Source of the DNA: Brachionus rotundiformis
Taxonomy: Eukaryota > Rotifera > Eurotatoria > Ploima > Brachionidae
DNA length: 64,000 nucleotides
Reading direction: 5' to 3'
Assembly (NCBI GenBank): GCA_016802295.1
Contig: JAESIW010000180.1
Location: forward strand, 2,938,102 to 3,002,101
Shown in pieces: positions 11,135 to 22,200 of the stretch. A program made the translations under genes and the position numbers. Each line of letters begins with the position of its first letter. Within the stretch, counting starts at the first letter, position 1. A model generated the notes under the pieces. It ran no database searches and was not told the origin of the DNA. It saw only the letters and a list, made by a program, of their open reading frames with translations.

Positions 11135-11616
11135 TTTGTAAAGCTTTTTATTACGGAAATTTTGTTGGAATCAAAATAAATTGAAATAGTATTACTACCC
11201 TTCACTTTTAAATAAAGATAATTTGGCGCTTATTTTTGAACATTTTTCAACAAAAAAGTCTTTGTTTTTGTCTTGAAAGCTTTAAAAGTCTTTGATATTA
11301 TACTAAAATATCAAAATATCATAAGAAATAGGAAAAATTTATTTGAAATACGATTTAAAAAATTTAAGTACTAAAAGTTGATTTTAAGTTTCTTTGAGTA
11401 ATTTTTGATAACTTTATTTCTATGAGAAAATATTCAAAATTATATTTTTTAAAAAGGGGTTTAAAAACCCTTCGGGCTTTCTAAATATTAGTAAAAAATA
11501 TTAATTTTAAGTCAATTAGTTTATTTTATGTAAAGCAAGAATCATTTTTTCTAATAATTAAATAAAAATATTTTTTCATAGGTAAATTAATGATTAATGA
11601 TTTGAGTTATAATTGA
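11135..11616. other. AT-rich spacer upstream of PRC1
   Basis: About 480 bp with no recognisable gene. It should contain the PRC1 promoter. Confidence 0.45.
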
Positions 11617-11768
11617 ATGGACATCGTAAGGCAAAAAAAGGTTGGACGATCAGTAGCAACATGTATAACAACAATCACCGAAAGAGCTTACTGAAATGAA
11701 ATAACATGGGGAGAACCTTTGGTTAAGACAAAAGATCGACTTGAGTGGAAATCAAAAGTAATGACCTA
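11617..11768 (+). mobile_element. Degraded C-terminal tail of a LINE-type ORF2
   Basis: The plus strand reads a basic segment (KKVGRS) followed, past one in-frame stop, by ITWGEPLVKTKDRLEWKSKV and then a stop. That basic patch plus a final DRxEWK motif is the usual C-terminal signature of non-LTR retrotransposon reverse-transcriptase ORFs. No other part of the element is visible next to it. It is a short 3' relic, as expected from 5' truncation. Confidence 0.5.
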
Positions 11769-12049
11769 ATGCTCCAAAAAGAATGTATAAGATAAAAAAT
11801 TAAAATATTTTAAAAATTAAATGTACTCTCCTATATTATATCAATTTCACCTAATTTTATTATTACTCTCACAGGCTTATTCAAGCGATGAAAACCCTCT
11901 TTTCAGCCTGCATACATTGTGACATTGAATCGACAATTAAGAATTGAAAATAAAAAATTTACAGTAAATTTTAGACAAAAAAAGTTAAATTAGTCGCGAT
12001 TATCTAGTAAATTCTCTAATTAAAAAATCTGGAATTTTCTGTTTTTGGC

Positions 12050-12600
12050 AGTATATGGTGAAAAGTTTGTTCATTCTATCTTTTACCAGATTTAGATTTA
12101 AACTCTGATGCATATGATGTTTTTAGTGGAAAATATTTTACCAGTCTTAAAATTTTATTTTGTAACTTTAGTAGATTTGTTTTGAAACTTGAAGAGGCTA
12201 CTTGATAAATGATGAAGCTATAGTCGAATATTGATCGAATCATTGATTTGAAAGTAATAAGTTTAATTTTTGTATTGTTTTTTAGTTTAAGTCGTTTGAT
12301 ATTGTTTAAGGTGTTGATTTTGATGGCTATTCTTTTGTTTATGTCTTTTAAGTGGGGTATAAAGCTTAATTTGGGGTCTAGTTTGATGCCTAAAAGAATT
12401 GGATATGGGTCTATTGGGATTTTTTGTTCGTTTATTTTGATCTCTAGACCATATTTAGTTACATAGTTTTTTCTTATAACCAGCTGAGGTAAATGTTGTT
12501 TGGGTGGTTTTGTATTTATTGATGGTTAGACTTATCCTATCAAAAAATCTTATAATATTGTTTATTGCGTTTTGTAGTTTTTCTTCGATCTCTCTTTTAC
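12050..12600 (-). mobile_element. Degraded non-LTR retrotransposon (reverse transcriptase C-terminal part)
   Basis: The minus strand reads KREIEEKLQNAINNIIRFF, then an interrupted stretch, then PYPILLGIKLDPKLSFIPHL, INTLNNIKRLK and SIFDYSFIIYQVASSS, and finally LKLQNKILRLVKYFPLKTSY. This order (thumb helix, LGI-x-LD motif, joint of RT with the C-terminal helices) is typical of CR1/Jockey-like LINE reverse transcriptases. Catalytic FADD lies outside the piece. Stops and frame changes show it is dead. It sits in the same orientation as the neighbouring relic at 12618-12839 but reads as a different family. Confidence 0.65.
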
Positions 12601-12617
12601 TAATTTCACCTAATGAC

Positions 12618-12839
12618 TTATATACAATTGTTGCATGAAATTTTCCAGTCCAGCTTGAAGACTTCCTGCACTTTTTCTAATGCATTCACATCCATCTTAT
12701 TATTTGGATTCCATACTTGGACCGCACACACTAAGTACGATGTGACCATAGACGTATATAATTTTGTCCATAAGTTTTTGTCTCTACTGGCAAATGTACA
12801 TACGCTTAAGCATTTTAAACATCTTGTTTGTTTTTGCAC
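12618..12839 (-). mobile_element. LINE reverse-transcriptase C-terminal fragment
   Basis: An open frame of about 73 codons reads SRDKNLWTKLYTSMVTSYL, AVQVWNPNNKMDVNALEKVQ and so on. The pattern Y-x-S-x-V-x-S-x-L-x-x-AVQVWNP-x-x-x-x-D-x-x-x-LEKVQ is diagnostic of CR1-like LINE ORF2 C-termini. The next expected residues (RRATK) are already altered, so the copy is decayed. It is only this short piece. Confidence 0.75.
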
Positions 12840-13867
12840 TCACACTTTTAGGAATACATTACCTTACATTTTTTGGCGAACAAACCCCTTATCTCAAATA
12901 ATTTTTAAAAATTGAACAAATTATTATACTTATTATTTTTGAAATGTTTTTTAATATTAAAACGCTCATGATATTATTCTATTGAAAATAAGCTCAGAAT
13001 TTAAATTTAATTTTTTAAAATTAAAAATAAATTTTTTTATTTAAATCGAGATTCAAAAATACAGATAGATAAAAATTAAATTAATTTTTAATTTTCAATA
13101 AATTTAAGAAAACAATTACATTTTTTATCATATTTATTAAGTATAAATTAAAAAAAAAACAATTTTTAAAATTTTTAAAAATGATGATTAATCAGATTTA
13201 ATTAAGAATTTTTTAGATAGTTGTACGAAAAAGAAAAACAAAAATAGATAAACAAGAAATCAAACAAAAATAATATAACTAATCGAATATTTAAACTTGC
13301 TTGAACCAGAGATTAATTCATACACCAATTGTAATTAAAGCAACTTAGAGTTTTGCAAAAATTGCCAAAAAAATTTTCAAGTTTTATTAAAAAAGTGAAC
13401 GAAACGAAAGAAAATGAGAAAACATGAAACAGAAAAGAGATAAAGATTCAAAACAAATCAATAGTGATTGATCAATCGCTTGGGAATTTATTGTACAAAT
13501 CACACAATGACTTTCATCATTCTCAGCAAGAATATGTTGACAAAAATTCCAACACTATCTCAAATGTGGCCTTTTGAAATTTATTGAGATCGTTTTTTTT
13601 AAAAAAGAAAAAAAAACAAAAAATTACAAATTTTAATAAAACACGCCGATGCTTTTAAACTGACGAAGAAAAAATGGAACCTCAATGATAAAAAAATTCA
13701 AAAACAAAAAAACAAAATTTACATTCTCAAAAAATATTTTTTTTTAAAAACTAAACACGAATGCTCATTGGCAAATACACCGCCACGGGTGTCATTTATT
13801 TTAAAAACACTTATATAAAAGACTAGATGTTCGGAATTAATTAAGACCCTGTTTTAGTTTCTTGAAC
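12840..13867. other. AT-rich 3' flank of the zinc-finger gene
   Basis: About 1 kb with no coding signal. Much of it is probably the 3' UTR of the long minus-strand zinc-finger gene. Homopolymer A and T runs are frequent. Confidence 0.45.
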
Positions 13868-16800
13868 TCATTGAGCAATAGGCATTTGATGCGATTCTAT
13901 TTTAATGTTCTGAATTTGGGCCGATTCCAATGAGCAACTCTCTCTTGGTGCATACTCTTTGTGTAAAATCTCGTGTTGTTTCAACAACCTAATCATGCTC
14001 ACATAGTACGGACAGTAGCGGCATTTGTAGAATCCTTCGCGAAATTTGTGCTGTAATAGATGCTGTTTAAATGTGCAATAGTTATTTGTCTTATAGGGAC
14101 AATTTTGGCAATAGAACATTTTAGCCTTTTTGCCAAACGGGACTCCATTGGCGCTGTTCTGACTCCCATTAAATATGCTCAAATTGGAGACCATATAGTT
14201 GGCCGTAAACTGCTTGCCGTCATAACCGGTCAACACCACCGACTCCTGGTACTTTTTGTCCTCGTCAAATATCAATTTATCTCTTTCGTCATCCTCTAAA
14301 TTTTCCAAAAAGTTATCATTCTCTTGATCATTGTTGTAATCTTGACCATTGGTATCGTTATCTTGTTTGCAAACAAATTCAGCCGAATCGCCATTCTGGC
14401 TGCGTTTGATCAATATTTTAATTCGTTTTTGTGAACTATCTGCCCTTTTATCGCCATCTTTACTCTTTGGAATTATTTTAACCACTTGAGCATCTACAGC
14501 TCTTGGCAAATGTGTGCTCAATATGTGTTTTTTGCACGTATATTGCCATTCGCTTTTAAAATTACATGCACTACATTTGTAAACAATATTTTGTTTTATT
14601 TGATTGCCAAAAAAATGGTTCGACAAGTGTTTTTTTATGCTTGCGCGGCTCTTGTGCTTGAACGAGCAGTAAGGACATCGGAAATAGTCATTGGCATTAG
14701 ATTTTGAGTCATTGGCAGTTGTATTCAAGCCGGCATTAGATCTAGTTGAGTATTGGCTATTGAGTGGGTTTGGTCTATGTATTTGAACAGGATTGGTGTT
14801 TATATACTGAGAACTAATACTTTGGATTGGATTTTTGACCAAATTTTTAAGTGCTGAATTAGGGTCCAAATTTTGGTTTGTTTGCTGAACAAGCGAGTTT
14901 ATGAGAGCATAGTCTCTGGTCACAGGCTTTACTTTTTTGTAAAGTCGAGTGGACTCATATTCATCAATTGTTTCCGATGCTTCTTTAATGGATAAGATTT
15001 TCAAAAATTTGAATGCTTGCAAAGGCTGAACATTGTGCTTGACACGGATGTGACGGAGGGTGTCGGACTTTCGATCTGACCTAAAGCCGCACTTTAAGCA
15101 CTGATAGGGCTTGATGTTCAATTCGGCAATCGAAACAGGCAGTTTGTCCATATTGCTGAAATTATCCGACTCATAGTTGGTGTCGCTGGCATTGGCACCC
15201 TCATCCGAGTCGTTTATGTCATCATTAAAAGCCTCGTGCTCGTCAGACGTGGACACCACCGAGCTGGCATCGGTCTTGAAACGTTTTGGCTCATTCAAGT
15301 TATCATTGAGTCTTGAGCGTTTAATGGAAGGAGCGCATGAGAATTTTTTGCTTACCGGATCAATTACCAAGCTAATGTTGTTGTAGATAAGAGGACTAGA
15401 GGCTCCCGACTCGGGCAAAAGTTTATGCGGTACACTCAAATTGGAACCAGATGAGCTATTCTCAAGATTTGTCTCATTTACAATGCCATGCTTGTTTTCC
15501 ATGTAGCTGGCAATCGATTGGCGTGCTTCGGTTTCGCTAAGAATAACCACTTCAGACTGGTAGTCATTGTGGGTCTTGCGCATATGTTTTTGTATGTCCC
15601 ATTTAAAATTGGCGCGTTTTTTGCAAATAGGACACATGTATTGTTTTAAATTGTAATGCGTAGCCATATGAAGCAAGACTTTGGCTTGGCTTCGGCCAAC
15701 AAATGGACAAAATTTGCATTTATTTTTAACATTTGGTTCTGGTATAACTTTTTCCTCATTTTCGCTTTCCATTTCAGCCTCAGGCTCATCTGCAAAGTTG
15801 TTTTGTGATTTTTCATTAAAAAAATCCTCATCCTCATGGAATTCATCCTCAGCATTCATTTCATACATTTGCTGATTGTCCTGTTCGTCCATTTGACCAT
15901 TGGCCATTGAACTGTAATTAAAGCTATTGTTGACACTATTATTCTCAGATGAGCAATTGCTGAGAACTGTAGTGTTCTGTGTAGCGAGAGATAGAACACT
16001 TTTGGTGGTGCCCGGGTGCCTACGAGTCTGATGTTTGTACACATCACCTTTGTAGTTGGCCTTGTAGTCACAGTAAGCGCAGCCGTACAGTTTTTCCTCA
16101 TTCTCGTGCTCATCTATTTCTTTTGGTTTAAGCAAGCCATATATGTCATTTATGTCCAAATTGTCCAAGTTAAATTTGTCCACATAGCTATGTGCAATTG
16201 TGTCCGCTTTTTGATGCTTGCGCTTCAAATGTACCACACAATCGCCACGGTATTTGTACACAGAGTTACAGAGAACGCATCGGAATGCTTTGCCGCACAA
16301 ATGGTCTTTGACATGAAGCAAATAATCATTTGTTTGGTCTAGATTGGTATAAAATGTGCAATATGGACATTGGTACGTGTTCGGATTCGGATTTATGATT
16401 TGCTGAGCTGCCGGATTGTTGATACCATTTTCAGCCTCAATGATTATCTTCTTTTGTATTTGGTTAAAGTTTCGGTTCATGTATGGCGAACGATTGAACG
16501 AAGCGTTTTGGGTTTCGTTCGAATTCGTGTTATTCTCAAAGTATTCGTTTTCCTCGTTATTTTCATTAACTATCTGTTTTAAGTGCTCACCAAGATTGCT
16601 GATATTTACCGAATGCTTGAGACGCATGTGCTTGGTCAAATCGCTTGAGCGCTTATATTTACATGGACATTTAATGCATTGAAATTTGGATATTTGTTGA
16701 TCATTTTTGGCAAAGTTAGTCGATTGATTAAGAACATTGGAATCGTCTGTTTTAATTCTGTTTGGAGTGTACTTGTGATTGTTGGTCATGTCTATTTTAT

Positions 16801-19230
16801 GTCTGAGCAAAGTGTGTCGCTCGACTTTACCGCTGTATTGGGAGGCGTATTGACAGTATTGGCACTCGTGGACGTTTATTTTTTCCATGTGAAATTCCTT
16901 CCGATGGTACAGAACAGCCCGTGGGTTATTGGTGAAAAAGTCGCATCGTTTGCATGTATATTGGCGTTCATAGTGGTTATCTGAATTGATGACTGGACCC
17001 TCTGGCAGAGCTATGGTGGGCTTGATTGGACGATACTTGGAATTGTTGACATTCTTTGCCGGTTTGCACTTCAAGCTGTTGATCATGCTTATTTGCTGGT
17101 AAATGTTTTGGTCAAAGTTCTCATTCGTTTCTTGATAAGCATTCTCTGTATTGGAATACAAATCTTCATCCTCTGCCACAAGATCGCTAGCATCGTTAAA
17201 TCCATTCTCTTCAAACTCATTACCCTTTTAAATCAAAATAATTAATTAATTTTTTTAATAAATTTATTTTATATCATAAATTTTAAATTAGTTATAAAAT
17301 ATAAAATAACTGTTTAATGTCACACTAAACTTTTAGAAATCATTTGATTAATTATCAAAAAAGAAAATGCAAATTAGCAAAATTTAAATGTGAAAATACC
17401 CCATAAATTTTCCTGACACATAAATTATCATTATATTATTTTAAGAATAATTGCCTTTTTTTAATCCTCTAAAATAAACATCATTTTGCCAATGGTACAG
17501 TATGCTCACATTACATGTCCCAAAAATGTAAATTTTGGGCCAGTTTTTGATGATTTTTGTAAAAATTAACAAATTATATTTTAATATTTTTTAATTTAAT
17601 TAGCATTTGAGCAATTATTTTTCAATTTTAAAGCATTTAGCAAGTATATTTTTTCATAGGTTAATATCAAATTGATTAATACAAAACTAAGAGAAAAATT
17701 AAACTTTGACAAATTCATCCTTTATCAAATTAAAGCAATATTACTTAAGTTTTTAATTGAATTTATTTCAATGATTAGCGTAGCATATTTTAATAATTTC
17801 AGCTCATGTAAAGTTTTTATATACAGAACATTTTTTATATAAATGGTTGAAAAAATTTGGTTTGAATGGACGCAACGGTGAGCTCCAACCCACCCACCCA
17901 CCTGGATCCCTCCCAAACAATACTTTCAATCGCTACAAGTTTATTGAATCATATGGAAAAAATGTAACATTTTTAATCTAGTGATTCAAAAGTGAATAGT
18001 TAATATTTATATTTTTTATTTAATTGTCATCAATAACAACTTAAATATTTATTTTTAATTAAGTGTCAACTTAGATTGAACGATTTCAAAGCAGAAAAAT
18101 AAAAGAATATATAGAAATCCCATATTAAACTAATTAAATCCAAGAATAAATTTCAAAATGACTCTTTCTCTCCAATATAATTGAAATTAATGGCCCGATG
18201 AAATTTATGTATAAATAATAATTTCCAATTCATTCTGCTAGGTGTTAAATTCTATGCACAGTTAAGGTTCGTTGAAACAGATTTTTCATAATTTGGACCA
18301 CACTAATGAGGCATAAATTATAAATCACTTAGCCTAATCTCAATTTTTCTCGACTAGGTCCGTTTAGCCGAGTGGTTGGTATGCGTGCCAGACACACATA
18401 TACAGGTCCCAAGGTTTAAACTTGTCAAGTGAAAGAAATCCTCCGAATGTCTCCGCACTCGGGAGCCATGTTTAAGCCTCCTTGATACTAAAAAGAGCGA
18501 ATCAGTGCAATGACCGTCGCTCAAAAAGGTACTGCAAACTACATAGAGCTACACAAGGAAAATTGTTATTATATTTTTACATTAGATGTCTTTTATTATT
18601 TATCTCATAATAAAATTTAAACTTATTTTTCTACTCTATCAACTGCCTTACGACTAAACCGCTTTGAACCAACTTAATCCTCAACAAATTTGCTTAAGAC
18701 ATTAAAGCTAAGAAGCACTGTTCACCTAAACAATTGATATTCTCACACTTATTCGCAAAATATAAATATTTATATAGCAAAGATTGCTATCTATTATTTA
18801 TAGAATAGATAATATTAATAGTTTTAAGATACAAATTGGCTCAAAAATAAAACTACATATCATAAATAAAAATTACATTTTCAAAGTTTTCTTTCATGTC
18901 ATTGTTTCTTTCGTTGAAGAAGTCCTCATCTTCGTCAAAGTTGTCCATGTCGGCATTCTCGTCAAAGTCCTCGTCGTCCCTCAGTGTCATGTCATCGTTG
19001 TGTGTACTCAAACTATTCGAGTATCCGTAGGCTTTATTGCGAAAGTTGGGCACATTTACCTTGAAGCTTTGGTTCTCATTCGAATGGTTTTCTGCAAAAA
19101 GAAAAAAGAATGCTTAAGAGACCAAGAAGAGACAGTTGGCTGTCAAGTTACCAATAATGTGTGAGTCTAGTTCGTTCAAGTTATCAGCATTGAAGTTACA
19201 CTCAGGACACTGATAGACTGTCTCATCCAT
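13868..19230 (-). CDS. Large C2H2 zinc-finger protein (14 fingers), probable transcription factor
   Basis: Three exons (19230-19152, 19091-18877, 17224-13868) add to 1217 codons, 1216 aa, all in phase. Finger 1 (YQCPECNFNADNLNELDSH) is split: its last histidine comes from exon 2. Thirteen further fingers lie in the giant last exon, mostly in pairs: YTCKRCDF/HECQYCQY, FQCIKCPC, YQCPYCTF/FRCVLCNS, YGCAYCDY, NKCKFCPF/YMCPICKK, YQCLKCGF, FRCPYCSF/YKCSACNF and FYCQNCPY/YKCRYCPY. Linkers are long and acidic or Asn-rich, unlike KRAB-type TGEKP arrays. The layout resembles REST/charlatan/ZNF462-like multi-finger regulators, but I cannot name an orthologue. An acidic block DEDEDFFNER in exon 2 recurs as HEDEDFFNEK in the main exon. 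The GTG at 17179 is not a start: the frame runs on to a splice acceptor. The 1.65-kb intron is unusually long for this window. Confidence 0.9.
17225..18876 (-). other. Long intron of the zinc-finger gene
   Basis: This 1.65-kb intron is about thirty times longer than typical introns here. It holds a tRNA-derived SINE-like repeat at 18359-18575 and a short CCCACCCACCCACC run near 17890. The rest is AT-rich with nothing recognised. Confidence 0.7.
18359..18575 (+). repeat. tRNA-derived SINE-like element
   Basis: The head begins GTCCGTTTAGCCGAGTGGTT, a near-perfect tRNA 5' end with an A box. About 50 bases later comes GGTTTAAACTT, a decayed B box at tRNA spacing. The sequence then continues for about 150 bp of unrelated, GC-richer DNA ending near CTACACAAGGAAAATTG before an AT tail. 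A tRNA-like Pol III head joined to a unique body is the structure of a SINE. The head most resembles a class II (Leu/Ser-type) tRNA start, but no cloverleaf can be closed, so it is not a functional tRNA. It lies in an intron, antisense to the host gene. Confidence 0.6.
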
Positions 19231-22200
19231 TTTGATCAAGCTTAATCTTATCTATCCAATTGTTCAATATTGCTCACTAATATAACTAACAAAAATCTAA
19301 AAAAATTTTTAAAAAAAGTTATAGGCAAAATATGGTGTCATGTGGACGAGTTGAAAAATTCTGGTGCCAAGCTCAAAACTAGAACGCAAATAGTTCTTAA
19401 TGGCTAATTTTTTTATTTTCAGAACGTGAACTTAACCTAAATTAAATTTTTGTGGGCTGAAGCTGGCAAATATTTTTGTTCAATATGAACGAAAATAAAA
19501 TGTTCGCTTGGCTAAAGAAATTAAAATTGGTTTTTGTTAGTTCAGCTAGCTGTTTATGCACCGAGGAATGCTTAACATAAAATTTGAATTGTACAGACAG
19601 ACTTGAGCATTTTGTCGAGCACTAAAAACGAAAAAATGCTAATTCTAATCATTTTTAGCTATTCTTCTTCTCGGTGGATTTTCTCAAAAAAAAAAAAAAA
19701 GCCAACTTGCATAAATAATAATAAATTAGTGCATATCTTCCATGATATCATGGAATCCGTAGAACCAAAATTATCATTTTTGGAGAGAGTTCTCCGCCAG
19801 GACAGAATTAATCATAATTTATACTCTGGCTTCTAAATGCCATTGTCTTTGTTGGCAAATTATGCTAAACCACAATTTAGCATAATAAAATACCAAGTCG
19901 CAGGCCATAAAATCTATCCTAATCTTATCTTGCCCAAATTTTGACTAATTTAAAGGCCGGCCAATTAATTAGCCCGAGTCTGGCAGCCGTCAAAAATGGC
20001 ACACACAAGCACGATAGATTTTGATAACCAAGCTTTTGCTTTCAAGATGCAAGAACAGAAGAAATGACTAAAAATAAGTGCGCTTTTCTCAATCAAGTTT
20101 TTCTTTCTATTTGTGCTTTTCTCTTGCATGTTCTTGTTCGTCGCTTTTTCTTGGAGAATATAATTTCTTTTCTAAAGCAAGATTAGATTCTTAGAAGTGA
20201 ACCATTTTTAGACGCACAACCAACCATGCTTCTGTTGGCGTTGCTTCTGTTGCATCCATATTTAATTTGTTCGAATAAAAGTGTACATGTTGGTAATCCT
20301 CGGCTGGCCAGACTGTCCCCAAACTAGACTAAAAGTTAACATGTTTGCCAAATTGCTGCCTTGTTATTTAAACTAGAGCTCTCTTAACGCTTGATTGCCA
20401 AATTAGATGAGGAAGCAAGCCTTGCTCTCATTCAGGAATCAGCCAAGCTTGAAACAAATAGGAAAAACAACAAACTTGTCGATCGACAAGGTTACATTCT
20501 TTTCTTTTGCTTATTTGTCGTTTCTAACGTTACCATAGTTAAATATTTATATTAAGAAACTCTTGTAACATCTTGTCTCGTGATTTGACCAAATTTTGCC
20601 AATCGAAATCAACCTCAATTAAAACTGAATATTTTATGTATGGTCGTTCGAAAGTTCAATTGCCCCATGGCCACTCAGATTTCCTGAATAAAATATCGAT
20701 CTGTACAGCTAAATACCTTGACTAACCTACTAAAAAGTTCCAGCCATCAGCCCATCTGAATGACCTACTTGAAAGTAGTCTTGTGGCCATTGAGCACTTG
20801 TTGACTGTCAAATCTGGTCAACTATCCTGGCCGAGAGTTCACTTTTTGCTAAGTTCTTTATGCTTCTAGGAAAATTAATTCTCGAGCATCTACTTGGTAA
20901 AATTTATTTGCCAACTCAGCAACAAAATTAAAATTTTTTGAACAAATGCATGAGAATTCTGTTTTCTAGGCACTCATTAAAAATGCTTACGGTGCATTTA
21001 GTTTTAAATTAGATATAGAATTTTCTTAATTGGCAAAATGGCTCCTATCGTGGAATTGTATCAGCCATCGATTTAGAACTCTCTTATCACTGGTATCAAT
21101 CAAACAAAAATTTGAATTTAAAAATAAATAAATACTAAAATAAAATAAAATTTTATTAATTAAGAGCAACACATTGAAAATAAAATAATTAATCCAAATT
21201 TTTAAATCTTAATAGTCATTATTACCGCTATGTGCCTATTTCTAATGACTGTTTATAGTCAGCAATAAAAAAAAGTGAATTTTTTATCATTCACAATTTC
21301 TTTGGTAATTCTCCTTAAGAAAATTATAAAAAATTCATTATGACAAAATTGTCATAATGCTTCAATATTTACGATCAAGAAAGAATCAAACAAACACAAG
21401 GTGTTCATGTGGAAGCTGGCACCAAGCTTTGTACCATTAAGCAAAAATCAAAAAAACCAAAGTCCTCTTAGTTTGGTGACATGGATATTTTCTGTGCCCA
21501 ACTTGAATCCAGATCGTGATATTTAAATCAAAATATCAACAAGACTTTAAAATGTATCATTGTGCACACTTTGGCAAGAATCAAGTCCAAAAAAATTCTT
21601 AAAAATATCCTATAGCAGTCGTTCTCTATTTTAAAATTATTCCATTCATGCTTTGCCAGTATTTTTTGTTTATAATATTGGATTTTTTGGACCTTGATCT
21701 CCAAAATAAGAAAAAAAATTTTACAAAAAATATCTTGTTTAAAAACACTTAAGAAGTCATTTGAAGAATCTGGTTTCATAGTTGTTTTTACCTTTTTGGT
21801 TAAATTGGTGTCTAATTCTATTTAAGTAATTAAAGGAAAACAATTAGGAATAAAAGCTGACATGATTTTAAATTTTTGGCCAAAGAGACTCTAAAGTTTT
21901 AAATTGGTTCAAACTCTGACAGAAAGAGTAAATATGTTCACAAAGTTAATGATTTAAATTAAAAAATATGAAATACAACTCGGATCAAATGAGTCGTTTT
22001 AGCCTTTTTCTGGGGCATGATTCAAAGCCCTAAAGAGAAAAAAAACTAAAATACATGAATGATCCAAACTTTTCGGTCAATATTGCTTCGTTTTTATAAG
22101 CTTTAAATCGCTCATTTTCCATCATTTGTCATAAAGATTTGTTAAAGAAAGAGAGAAAGCTTTTATTTACCATGAAGCGGAGACTCTGCGTCTAATTATG

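Noticed and set aside
14060..16984. Many plus-strand open frames across the zinc-finger gene
   Set aside because: They are antisense shadows of the long coding exon; their translations show no domain and are biased by the complement of the Asn/Lys-rich code.
13868..17179. Zinc-finger ORF as a complete single-exon gene starting at 17179
   Set aside because: The first codon is GTG and the frame stays open upstream to a splice acceptor at 17225. Two further exons join in phase and supply another finger.
17870..17910. CCCACCCACCCACC run as a G-quadruplex or regulatory repeat
   Set aside because: Too few repeat units to support a firm claim; likely a short simple-sequence run.
18361..18435. A functional tRNA gene in the zinc-finger intron
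   Set aside because: A and B boxes are present but the acceptor and T stems do not pair. The DNA continues as a SINE-like body.
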